A DNA stretch of 6,583 nt from NCBI GenBank assembly GCA_027031305.1, contig JALVRJ010000070.1, forward strand, positions 1 through 6,583, given 5' to 3'. A program made the position numbers and the translations under genes. This DNA is from Hyphomicrobiales bacterium (GTDB taxonomy: Bacteria; Pseudomonadota; Alphaproteobacteria; Rhizobiales; Aestuariivirgaceae). The notes beneath the pieces were generated by a model, which saw nothing but the letters and a program-made list of their open reading frames with translations, had not been told where the DNA came from and did not search any database. Shown piece by piece: positions 1 to 6,388 of the stretch. Every line of letters starts with the position of its first letter. The first letter of the stretch is position 1.

Positions 1-1313
1 TCGATGACCCAGTCCAGCAGCCTTTCCGCCTGTTTCGGATGGCCGGAAAGCCAGTGGTCGAAATGATCGCGCAGGGCGTTTTCGACGATGCGCGCGGCCT
101 CGGGCGTGGACAGCCGGTCCTTGGTCTGGCCGACGAACTCGGGCTCGCGGATGTAGACGGAGAGCACAACGCCGGCGGTGGAGAGGATGTCGTCGGCGGT
201 GATGTGCCCGGCGCGCCTGTTGCCGGTCATGTCGGCGAAGCTCTTCAGGGAGCGCAACAGGGCCATGCGCAGGCCGGTGACGTGGGTGCCCCCTTCCGGC
301 GTGGGGATGGTGTTGCAATAGGAATGGATGAAGCCATCGCCGGCGAACCAGCCGACGGCCCATTCCACGGTGCCATGGCCACCTTCCTGTTCCACCTTGC
401 CGGCGAACAATTCATCGGCCACGCGCTCCCTGCCCGCGATCTTCTCTTCCAGGAAGTCACGCAGGCCATTGGGAAAGTGGATGGTGGCCTGGGGCGGAAT
501 TTCGCTTTTTTCTGCAAGCAGTTCCGGGGCACACTTCCAGCGGATTTTCACGCCGCTGAACAGGTAGGCCTTGGACTTGCACTTGTCGAAGATGATGGCC
601 GGATCGAAACGGGCGTTCTCGCCGAAAATCTCCGGGTCGGGATGGAACCGCACCTTCGTGCCGCGGCGGTTGGGGGCGGCACCGACCTCTTCCAGCGGCC
701 CCAGGGGCTTGCCGCGGCTGTAGCGCTGGCGATAGAGGCGGCGGTTGCGGGCGACTTCCACCACCAGGTCGTCGGAAAGGGCGTTGACGACGGAAATGCC
801 AACACCGTGCAGGCCGCCGGAGGTGTTGTAGGCCTTCGAGTCGAACTTGCCGCCGGCGTGCAGGGTGGTGAGGATGATTTCCAGCGCCGACTTGTCCGGG
901 TATTTCGGGTGCGGATCGACGGGAATGCCGCGACCGTTGTCGGTGACGGCGATGTAGCCGTCGGCATCCAGCTCCACCTCGATGAAGCTGGCATGGCCGG
1001 CCACGGCCTCGTCCATGGAGTTGTCCAGCACCTCCGAGAACAGATGATGCAGGGCGCGCGCATCGGTGCCGCCGATATACATGCCGGGGCGGCGGCGCAC
1101 CGGCTCCAGCCCTTCGAGGATCTCGATGTCGGCGGCGGAATATTCGCCCCCCTGCCCCGCAGAGGGTGACGCGGCAGACCTGGCGGCGGCCGGTTTCGCG
1201 GCGGTCTTGCGCGCGCGCGGCGAGGCCAAGGAGGAGGCAGCGGCCTCGCCCTTGTTTGGCCTTCCCGGCTTTTCAGGCTCTTCCGGCAGGTTGGCGAACA
1301 GATCGTCGGTCAT
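1..1313 (-). CDS. parE: DNA topoisomerase IV subunit B (ParE), N-terminal part, cut by window edge
   Basis: ATPase subunit of topoisomerase IV, which with ParC decatenates daughter chromosomes and relaxes supercoils in the cytoplasm. 437 codons are visible, read leftward from ATG at 1311-1313; the gene runs off the left edge at LLDWVI. After a roughly 58-residue Ala/Pro/Lys/Arg-rich N-terminal extension comes the GHKL ATPase fold: RRRPGMYIGGTD (about 73-84), EVLDNSMDEA with the Mg-binding Asn at 98, VTDNGRGIP (123-131) and the ATP-lid GGLHGVG (166-172). The transducer domain follows, with the ATP-contacting lysine in QTKDRL (396-401). The QTKDRLSTPEA wording and IGGTD favour ParE over GyrB, which usually has QTKTKLG. 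The TOPRIM EGDSAGG motif, expected roughly 30 residues on, is outside the window. The only ribosome-binding candidate is a weak GAGAG about 10 nt before the ATG. It is divergent from the small secreted gene at 1489. Identity is confident; ParE versus GyrB slightly less so. Confidence 0.95.
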   Translation of the reverse strand, partial: MTDDLFANLPEEPEKPGRPNKGEAAASSLASPRARKTAAKPAAARSAASPSAGQGGEYSAADIEILEGLEPVRRRPGMYIGGTDARALHHLFSEVLDNSMDEAVAGHASFIEVELDADGYIAVTDNGRGIPVDPHPKYPDKSALEIILTTLHAGGKFDSKAYNTSGGLHGVGISVVNALSDDLVVEVARNRRLYRQRYSRGKPLGPLEEVGAAPNRRGTKVRFHPDPEIFGENARFDPAIIFDKCKSKAYLFSGVKIRWKCAPELLAEKSEIPPQATIHFPNGLRDFLEEKIAGRERVADELFAGKVEQEGGHGTVEWAVGWFAGDGFIHSYCNTIPTPEGGTHVTGLRMALLRSLKSFADMTGNRRAGHITADDILSTAGVVLSVYIREPEFVGQTKDRLSTPEAARIVENALRDHFDHWLSGHPKQAERLLDWVI

Positions 1314-1410
1314 GCGGTTTCGCGCTCTCGTTCTGGCGCCACCGAATCACGGGGCTTGCGTGGGCAGTATGACAGGGCCCACCCGGCGGGGCCAGCGTGC
1401 CATATTTCGG

Positions 1411-1441
1411 TTAACAGGATATGATCGACTTGTGCCATAAT
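1411..1441 (+). promoter_or_regulatory. possible sigma-70-like promoter for the small secreted gene
   Basis: TTAACA (1411-1416) and CATAAT (1436-1441) resemble -35 and -10 boxes, but the 19-nt spacer is longer than ideal. The AT-rich patch stands out in the GC-rich parE/small-gene interval and would place a transcript start about 40 nt before the ATG at 1489. This is pattern matching only. Confidence 0.3.
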
Positions 1442-1478
1442 GATGAAGGATGGCCAATGGGGCCAGGGGAAGCCAATT

Positions 1479-1482
1479 GGAG
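1479..1482 (+). promoter_or_regulatory. ribosome binding site deciding the start at 1489
   Basis: GGAG six nucleotides before ATG 1489. There is no comparable purine run at the right distance from the in-frame ATG at 1450, although GAAGG lies almost directly against it. This supports the shorter protein whose signal peptide starts at its N-terminus. Confidence 0.6.
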
Positions 1483-1488
1483 CGGAAC

Positions 1489-1809
1489 ATGATGGGCAGG
1501 ATATCGACCGTGTTGGCACTGACATTGCTGGCGGGGGTGCTGGCCGTGCCCGCGCAAGCCAGCGACAAGCACGAGGCGAAACGGGGAGATTTCACCGACG
1601 CCATTTACGATCAGCACATCCGTTATGGCGCGCGCGGCATCCGCTATCCGGGCGACGTGGCGACGCCGGTGGGCAACTACCATGTGCGGGGTGGCAAGAA
1701 GATCCCCTACATCGAGCGCTGCCACTGGACGGCGGAGGTGAACCAGCTGGGGCTGCCGTGGCACTTCAAGCAGGTGTGCCGGCGCTACTACGGACAGCCG
1801 CTGGACTGA
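1489..1809 (+). CDS. small secreted protein of unknown function (106 aa)
   Basis: I do not recognise this family. The protein begins MMGRISTVLALTLLAG and continues to VPAQA-SD, a clear Sec signal peptide with a short basic start, a hydrophobic core and an AxA-type signal peptidase I site, so the mature form of about 82 residues should be periplasmic or exported. The mature part is rich in charged and aromatic residues, has the motif RYGARGIRYPGDV followed by VGNYHVRGGKKIPYIERC, and ends VCRRYYGQPLD. Its two cysteines (in IERCHW and QVCRRYY) could form one disulfide. The start at 1489 is chosen because GGAG (1479-1482) lies 6 nt upstream and because it puts the basic residue right before the hydrophobic core. 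An in-frame ATG at 1450 would add 13 residues without a hydrophobic role; ATG 1492 is also possible. It is divergent from parE and convergent with the metallopeptidase gene 57 bp downstream. That it is a real gene is fairly sure; its function is unknown. Confidence 0.75.
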   Translation: MMGRISTVLALTLLAGVLAVPAQASDKHEAKRGDFTDAIYDQHIRYGARGIRYPGDVATPVGNYHVRGGKKIPYIERCHWTAEVNQLGLPWHFKQVCRRYYGQPLD

Positions 1810-1866
1810 GGCGAAGGTCCCCTTTCCCTCGTCTTTTTCGCATTCCCTGGCGAACGGGTGCTGCCT

Positions 1867-2826
1867 TCACAGCCTCCTGGCGCGGAAGGTATCGCATTGG
1901 CGAACGTCGCCGGTGTCGAAGCCGCGCCTGAACCAGCGCACGCGCTGTTCCGACGAGCCGTGGGTGAAGCTCTCCGGCACCACGTAGCCCTGCGCCTTTC
2001 TCTGCAGGCGGTCATCGCCGATGGCCGATGCCGTGTCCAGTGCCTCGCGCAGGTCGCCGGCCTCCAGCAGGTGCCTGTTGTGATTGCCCCAGACACCGGC
2101 CAGGCAGTCGGCTTGCAGCTCCACCTTCACCTGGAGCTGGTTGGCCACCACCCGCCCCAGCCCGCGCTTGGCCCGCTGCACCTTGCCGAGGATGCCCAAC
2201 AGGTTCTGCACATGATGGCCCACCTCGTGGGCGATCACGTAAGCCTGCGCGAAGTCGCCCGAGGCGCCCAGCTTGCGCCGCATGTCGCGGAAGAAGGAAA
2301 GATCCAGGTAGACCTTCCTGTCCAGCGGGCAATAAAACGGCCCCATGGCGGCGGAGGCGAAGCCACAGGCGGAGCGCACGGAGCCAGAAAACAGCACCAG
2401 CCGGGGCTTCTCGTAAGTGCGGCCCAGGCGCTGGCGGAAAATCCTGTCCCACGTGCGCTCGGTGGTGCCCAGCACCTTGGCGACGAAAATCTTTTCCGGG
2501 TCATTGCGAACGGTGCGCACGTCGCCTTGCGGGGAAGGCGGGCGGGCCTGGCGGGTGGCCACGTCGCGCACGCCGCCACCGGGCAACAGGCCACCGCCAC
2601 CGCCGCCAAAAATGAGGCTGAGGGGGTTGATGCCCATGAAATAGGCCACCACCAGCAGCAGAACGATGGTGCCCAGCCCCATGCCACCGCCGCGACGGCC
2701 GAGGGGAATGCGCACCCGGCGGCCGCCAAAGCCGCCACCGCCGCGCGGAAAGCGGAACATGCCGCCGCCACCAGTGCCGCGAAGATCATCGATGTTCTCG
2801 GAAGGGCGTTCGTCGTCCAGTCGCAT
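1867..2826 (-). CDS. ypfJ: neutral zinc metallopeptidase, YpfJ/KPN_02809 family (PF04228 type)
   Basis: Predicted membrane-anchored zinc protease of 319 residues; the physiological substrate of this family is not well established. The zinc site is plain: HEVGHH at 200-205 gives the two histidine ligands and catalytic Glu201, and ELQADCLAGVW supplies the likely third ligand Glu236. Other family signatures are SACGFASAAMGPFYCP (152-167), YLDLSFF (173-179) and the C-terminal HGSSEQRVRWF (289-299). The N-terminus is short and acidic (MRLDDERPSENIDDLRG), then very glycine/arginine-rich (about 17-49), then one transmembrane segment (about 51-73, LGTIVLLLVVAYFMG), then more glycines. This layout is usual in the family, and the catalytic domain is expected outside the inner membrane. 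The start at 2826 is preferred over ATG 2853 because GGGGGA lies 5 nt upstream, the family typically begins MR with an acidic stretch, and the longer form has no ribosome-binding site. It is convergent with the small secreted gene and divergent from nadE. Confidence 0.93.
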   Translation of the reverse strand: MRLDDERPSENIDDLRGTGGGGMFRFPRGGGGFGGRRVRIPLGRRGGGMGLGTIVLLLVVAYFMGINPLSLIFGGGGGGLLPGGGVRDVATRQARPPSPQGDVRTVRNDPEKIFVAKVLGTTERTWDRIFRQRLGRTYEKPRLVLFSGSVRSACGFASAAMGPFYCPLDRKVYLDLSFFRDMRRKLGASGDFAQAYVIAHEVGHHVQNLLGILGKVQRAKRGLGRVVANQLQVKVELQADCLAGVWGNHNRHLLEAGDLREALDTASAIGDDRLQRKAQGYVVPESFTHGSSEQRVRWFRRGFDTGDVRQCDTFRARRL

Positions 2827-2862
2827 GGTCGTCCCCCGGTCTTGAGAATTCATGTGCGTCAG

Positions 2863-2890
2863 ACTTTATCGCACCAGCAGAAAATTGCAA
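2863..2890 (-). promoter_or_regulatory. possible promoter of the metallopeptidase gene
   Basis: Read on the minus strand, TTGCAA (2885-2890) followed after 16 nt by TAAAGT (2863-2868) is a reasonable -35/-10 pair. It would start transcription near 2856, too close to ATG 2853 for a leader but suitable for the preferred start at 2826. The -35 hexamer is self-complementary and could also serve the nadE direction. Low confidence. Confidence 0.3.
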
Positions 2891-2915
2891 AAGACCGTCA
2901 TGTCGGTGCTATATG
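2885..2915 (+). promoter_or_regulatory. possible promoter of nadE
   Basis: TTGCAA (2885-2890) with CTATAT (2909-2914, 18-nt spacer) or TATATG (2910-2915, 19-nt spacer) resembles a sigma-70 promoter pointing at nadE. An imperfect palindrome with a GCAC-GAA-GTGC core (2917-2934) sits where the transcript would begin. If used, the nadE leader would be about 150 nt long and would contain the whole 2951-3030 repeat. Pattern matching only. Confidence 0.3.
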
Positions 2916-2950
2916 ACACGCACGAAGTGCTGTGGACATGATGTTTACTC

Positions 2951-3030
2951 GTCATTCCGGCGCAAGCCGGAATCTCGTGCGGCGGTCTCATGAGCTTGTG
3001 GCACGAGACCCCGGCTTCCGCCGGGGTGAC
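2951..3030. repeat. 80-bp palindromic intergenic repeat, two hairpins
   Basis: A dispersed-repeat-like palindrome in the 5' region of nadE. It starts GTCATTCC and ends GGGGTGAC. Hairpin 1 is ATTCCGGC (2954-2961), loop GCAA, GCCGGAAT (2966-2973). Hairpin 2 is ACCCCGGC (3008-3015), loop TTCC, GCCGGGGT (3020-3027). Between them CTCGTGC (2974-2980) pairs with GCACGAG (3001-3007), enclosing a 20-nt core with the 8-bp palindrome CTCATGAG (2987-2994). Translated on the minus strand it gives VTPAEAGVS and IPACAGMT, strings familiar from spurious annotated ORFs in alphaproteobacterial and other genomes, which suggests a high-copy family. Copy number in this genome cannot be seen here. Confidence 0.8.
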
Positions 3031-3065
3031 GGGGAAAAGCTGAGGTGACGGAGAAGTATCACGAT

Positions 3066-3069
3066 AGGA
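3066..3069 (+). promoter_or_regulatory. ribosome binding site of nadE
   Basis: AGGA five nucleotides before ATG 3075 supports that start over the in-frame GTG at 3045. The GTG is only 15 nt beyond the end of the palindromic repeat, and its extra ten residues (beginning VTEKYHD) are not part of the nitrilase domain. Confidence 0.55.
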
Positions 3070-3074
3070 AGCCG

Positions 3075-4763
3075 ATGGCGCGCAAATTGAACATCCTGTT
3101 CGTGCAAGGCGACCCGTGGGTGGGCGACCTGCCCGGCAACGCGGCAAAGGCGCGCGCGGCGCTGGAAAAGGGCGTGGCCGAGGGCGCCGACCTGGTGGTG
3201 CTGCCGGAGCTGTTCATCTCCGGCTATCCGCCGGAAGACCTGGTGCTGCGCGAGGCCTTCGTGCGCGCCTGCATGGAGGAAGTGCGCGCGCTGGCCCGCC
3301 AGACCAAGGGCAAGAACGCCGCCTTGCTCATCGGCACGCCGTGGCTGGAAGACGGCAACGCGCACAACTCCGTGGCGTTACTGCAAGATGGCGGAATCGC
3401 CGCCGTTCGTCACAAGCACGACCTGCCCAATTACGGCGTGTTCGACGAAAAGCGCGTGTTCGCGCCCGGCCCGTTGCCGGAGCCGGTGGACTTCCGAGGC
3501 GTTCGGCTGGGCCTGCCCATCTGCGAGGACATCTGGACGCCGCAAGTGGCCGCGCACCTTATGGAGCGCGGGGCGGAGGCGCTCATCGTCATCAATGGCT
3601 CGCCGTTCGAGATCGGCAAGCAGGGGGCGCGCAAGCGGCTGGTGCGCGAGCGCATCCTGGAGACGGGCCTGCCTATCGCCTACCTCAACCTCGTCGGCGG
3701 GCAGGACGAGCTGGTGTTCGACGGCGGCTCGTTCGCGCTGAACCCCACCGATGACGGCGATGTGACGGCGAGTGGGGAGGACGTGGCCTTTCGCCTGCCA
3801 CGTTTCGACGTGGCTTCCGGATTGGCCACGCTGCAAGACATGGCGGGCGGCCTTCGCTTCGCGCCCGGGCACATGGCGGAGCGGCCGGGCGAGCTGGAGG
3901 CCATCTGGCGCGCCTGCGTGCTGGCGGTGCGCGACTATGTGGACAAGAACCGCTTTCCGGGCGTGGTCATCGGCCTGTCGGGCGGCATCGACTCGGCGCT
4001 TACCGCCACCATTGCCACCGACGCGCTGGGGCCGGAGCGGGTGCATTGCGTCATGCTGCCCTTCCGCTACACCTCGCCGGAGAGCATCGAGGACGCGGCC
4101 GAGGTGGCCCGGCGGCTGGGCGTGCATTACGACGTCATTCCCATCAACAAGCCGGTGGAGGCCTTCTTCGAGGCTTTGTCGGAAAAGTTCGCCAACCTGC
4201 CGCCCGGAACGGCGGAGGAGAACATCCAGGCGCGCTCGCGCGGCAACATCCTCATGGCCATTTCCAACAAGTTCAACCTCATGCTGCTTTCCACCGGCAA
4301 CAAATCGGAAATGGCGGTGGGCTACGCCACGCTGTATGGCGACATGAGCGGCGGCTACAATCCGCTGAAGGACATCTACAAGACCACCGTCTATCGCCTT
4401 GCGGAGATGCGCAACGAGACGCGGCCCGCCGGTTGCCTGGGGCCGGAGGGGGCGGTGATTCCGCCGCGTGTCATCACCAAGCCGCCATCGGCCGAGCTGA
4501 AACCCGACCAGAGGGACGAGGACACCCTGCCGCCCTACGAGATACTGGACGCCATCCTGCACAACCTCATCGAGCAGCGGCGCTCGGTGGAGGAAACGGC
4601 GGAGAAACTGGAGCTGGACAGGGCGCTGGTGGCGCGGGTGCAGAACATGCTGTTCGTGGCCGAATACAAGCGCCGCCAGGCGCCGCCGGGGGTGAAGATC
4701 ACCTCCACCAGCTTCGGGCGCGACTGGCGTTATCCCATCACGAACGCCTACCGGGAAAAGTGA
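3075..4763 (+). CDS. nadE: glutamine-dependent NAD+ synthetase
   Basis: Catalyses the last step of NAD biosynthesis, converting deamido-NAD+, ATP and glutamine to NAD+ in the cytoplasm. The 562-residue protein has both expected domains. The N-terminal nitrilase-type glutaminase (about 1-270) has the Glu-Lys-Cys triad: Glu45 in LPELFISGYPPEDL, Lys114 in HKHDLPNYGVFDEKRVF and Cys150 in LPICEDIW. The C-terminal synthetase domain has the pyrophosphatase-type P-loop SGGIDS (302-307), the nucleotide/substrate motifs LLSTGNKSE (404-412) and YGDMSGGYNPLKD (421-433), and KPPSAEL with QRDEDTLPPYE (469-489). Length fits the shorter glutamine-dependent class (about 540-570) rather than the roughly 680-residue mycobacterial type. 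All key residues are intact, so it should use glutamine directly instead of ammonia. Start chosen at ATG 3075 for the AGGA and the MARKLNILFVQGD domain start. It is followed by a repeat and then gltX in the same direction. Confidence 0.98.
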   Translation: MARKLNILFVQGDPWVGDLPGNAAKARAALEKGVAEGADLVVLPELFISGYPPEDLVLREAFVRACMEEVRALARQTKGKNAALLIGTPWLEDGNAHNSVALLQDGGIAAVRHKHDLPNYGVFDEKRVFAPGPLPEPVDFRGVRLGLPICEDIWTPQVAAHLMERGAEALIVINGSPFEIGKQGARKRLVRERILETGLPIAYLNLVGGQDELVFDGGSFALNPTDDGDVTASGEDVAFRLPRFDVASGLATLQDMAGGLRFAPGHMAERPGELEAIWRACVLAVRDYVDKNRFPGVVIGLSGGIDSALTATIATDALGPERVHCVMLPFRYTSPESIEDAAEVARRLGVHYDVIPINKPVEAFFEALSEKFANLPPGTAEENIQARSRGNILMAISNKFNLMLLSTGNKSEMAVGYATLYGDMSGGYNPLKDIYKTTVYRLAEMRNETRPAGCLGPEGAVIPPRVITKPPSAELKPDQRDEDTLPPYEILDAILHNLIEQRRSVEETAEKLELDRALVARVQNMLFVAEYKRRQAPPGVKITSTSFGRDWRYPITNAYREK

Positions 4764-4810
4764 AATGGCCTTGACCATGTGCTTCATGCCTGCGCGTGTT
4801 TTTTCCATTC

Positions 4811-4965
4811 GTCATGCCCGGACTTGCCTGTCCCCGGGCGTGTCCCGGGGATCTGGGCATCCAGGGCGGCTTGTTGAAGCGGTGGCGTCTTGTCATTTCC
4901 GCCTCGGTGAAAAATCCACGCCAGAGGTTGACGCCCTGGATTGCCGGCACAAGGCCGGCAATGAC
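4811..4965. repeat. two-armed palindromic repeat between nadE and gltX (copy 1)
   Basis: The element runs from GTCAT to ATGAC and fills most of the 226-bp nadE-gltX gap. Left arm: TCCCCGGG (4831-4838), 5-nt loop, CCCGGGGA (4844-4851), with an outer stem formed by ATGCCCGGA (4814-4822) and TCTGGGCAT (4852-4860) containing one G-T pair, and an 8-nt bulge. Right arm: TTGCCGGC (4941-4948), loop ACAAG, GCCGGCAA (4954-4961). The arms are joined by a perfect 10-bp inverted repeat, ATCCAGGGCG (4859-4868) with CGCCCTGGAT (4932-4941), around a core of about 63 nt. It begins 47 nt after the nadE stop and ends 24 nt before gltX. Copy 2 lies at 6389-6535 in the opposite orientation. The design resembles bacterial interspersed mosaic elements made of paired REPs. 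Confidence 0.85.
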
Positions 4966-4989
4966 GGGAAAGGCCGGGAGTGAGGCGCC

Positions 4990-6336
4990 ATGAGTGTGAC
5001 CGTTCGTTTCGCCCCCTCGCCGACGGGGCATCTGCACATCGGCAACGTGCGCACCGCCGTGCTGAACTGGCTGTTCACACGGAAACATGTTGGGCGCTTC
5101 ATCCTGCGGCTGGATGATACCGATGCGGAGCGTTCGCGGGAGGAATATGCGCAGGCCATCATCGAAGACCTCGAATGGCTGGGATTGCAGCCCGATGCCG
5201 TCTTCCGCCAGAGCGAGCGGCTGGAACTGTACGAGCAGGCGGCGGAACAGCTCAAACAGGCAGGACTTTTGTATCCCTGCTACGAGACGGAGCAGGAGCT
5301 GGCGCTGAAACGCAAGGCGCAGCTGATGGCGGGCCGCCCGCCGGTGTATGACCGCGCGGCGCTGAGGCTGACGGAGGCGGCGAGGAAGGCGCTGGAAGAG
5401 GCCGGGCGCAAGCCGCACTGGCGCTTCATGCTGCCGGAGGGCGCGATAACTTGGGAAGACGCCGTGCGCGGGCCGGTGGAGATCGACCTTTCCACCCTGT
5501 CCGACCCGGTGCTCATCCGCGCCGACGGCAGTTTCCTCTACACCCTGCCCTCGGTGGTGGACGACAAGGAGATGGGCATCACCCACGTCATCCGCGGCGA
5601 TGACCACGTGGTGAACACGGCGGTGCAGATCGCGCTGACGCGGGTGCTGGGTGGCGTGCCGCCGCAATTCGCCCACCACGCGCTGCTGCGGGCGAAGGAC
5701 GGCGGGCCATTGTCCAAGCGGCTAGGATCATTGGGCGTGCGAGACTTCCGCGAGAAGGGGCTGGAGCCGGAAACCATCGTCTCGTATTGCGCCACGGTGG
5801 GCACCTCTGGCCCGGTGAAAGCCTTTATCGACATGGATGCGCTGGCGGCGGACTTCGCGCTGGAAAGGCTCTCGCGGGCGCCGGCGCGGTTTGACGAGGA
5901 CGAATTGTTGGCGCTGAACGCGGATGTATTGCACGCCCTGCCCTGTGAGAAAGCCCTGCCACGGCTGGAGAAGCTCGGCATTTCCCTTTCCTGCGAGGAG
6001 TGGGAGGCGATCCGCGCCAATGTCGGCCTGTTGCGCGAGGCGGCGGACTGGGAGCAGGTGCTGCACGGCGAGATCGCGCCGCCGGAGCTGGACGAGGAAG
6101 ACCGCGCCTACGTGCGGCTGGCGGCGGAGCTGTTGCCGGATGAGCCTTGGGACGACACCACGTGGAAGGCGTGGACAAACGCGCTCAAGCAGGCCAGCGG
6201 GCGCAAGGGCAAGGCGCTGTTCATGCCGCTGCGGCTGGTGCTGACAGGCAGGGCGCACGGGCCGGAAATGTCGAAGCTGCTGCCGTTGATCGGGCGGGAG
6301 CGGGCGAAGGCGCGGCTGGAGAAGGCGGCAGACTGA
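4990..6336 (+). CDS. gltX: glutamate-tRNA ligase, compact second-type (GltX2-like)
   Basis: Class I aminoacyl-tRNA synthetase charging glutamate onto tRNA in the cytoplasm. In 448 residues it shows the HIGH-type motif HLHIGN (14-19) after RFAPSPTG, ILRLDDTDAERS (38-49), the substrate/tRNA-side motifs YTLPSVVDD (184-192) and THVIRGDDH (198-206), and the KMSKS-type loop as GPLSKRLGSLGVRDF (239-253). YPCYETEQELALKRK (95-109) occupies the zinc-subdomain position but has only one cysteine, so this is a zinc-less enzyme. The HIGN/LSKRLGS wording matches the second GluRS found in many alphaproteobacteria, which often carry two gltX genes; in such lineages one copy may supply Glu-tRNA(Gln) for the GatCAB amidotransferase. 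Which tRNA this one prefers cannot be read from sequence. The ATG is preceded by GAGG (4982-4985). The C-terminal anticodon-binding region looks complete. It is bracketed by inverted copies of a palindromic repeat. Confidence 0.96.
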   Translation: MSVTVRFAPSPTGHLHIGNVRTAVLNWLFTRKHVGRFILRLDDTDAERSREEYAQAIIEDLEWLGLQPDAVFRQSERLELYEQAAEQLKQAGLLYPCYETEQELALKRKAQLMAGRPPVYDRAALRLTEAARKALEEAGRKPHWRFMLPEGAITWEDAVRGPVEIDLSTLSDPVLIRADGSFLYTLPSVVDDKEMGITHVIRGDDHVVNTAVQIALTRVLGGVPPQFAHHALLRAKDGGPLSKRLGSLGVRDFREKGLEPETIVSYCATVGTSGPVKAFIDMDALAADFALERLSRAPARFDEDELLALNADVLHALPCEKALPRLEKLGISLSCEEWEAIRANVGLLREAADWEQVLHGEIAPPELDEEDRAYVRLAAELLPDEPWDDTTWKAWTNALKQASGRKGKALFMPLRLVLTGRAHGPEMSKLLPLIGRERAKARLEKAAD

Positions 6337-6388
6337 AACTCCAATAAGCCATGGCCAATGGATGCTTGGCGGCCCATCACACCCTTTC

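Noticed and set aside
39..1169. Open reading frame of 376 codons on the plus strand, opposite parE
   Set aside because: It lies wholly antisense to the clear ParE frame; its Gly/Ala/Val-rich, motif-free protein is typical of a shadow frame in GC-rich DNA.
1810..1866. Possible bidirectional terminator between the convergent small gene and metallopeptidase
   Set aside because: Only weak GCGAA/TTCGC complementarity with a long loop and a short T run; not convincing as a terminator.
2827..2853. Earlier ATG (2853) for the metallopeptidase
   Set aside because: No ribosome-binding site, and the family start fits ATG 2826, which has GGGGGA upstream.
1858..2916. Open reading frame of 352 codons on the plus strand, opposite the metallopeptidase
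   Set aside because: The minus strand carries the full HEVGHH metallopeptidase with family motifs; this frame has none.
3045..3074. Earlier GTG start for nadE
   Set aside because: It adds ten residues outside the nitrilase domain; ATG 3075 has a better-placed AGGA.
3378..4808. Open reading frame of 476 codons on the minus strand, opposite nadE
   Set aside because: Antisense to intact nadE, His/Arg/Gln-rich without recognisable domains; a GC-driven shadow.
4738..5679. Minus-strand frame across the nadE end, the repeat and the gltX start
   Set aside because: It crosses an intergenic repeat and two strongly supported genes; no motif or start signal.
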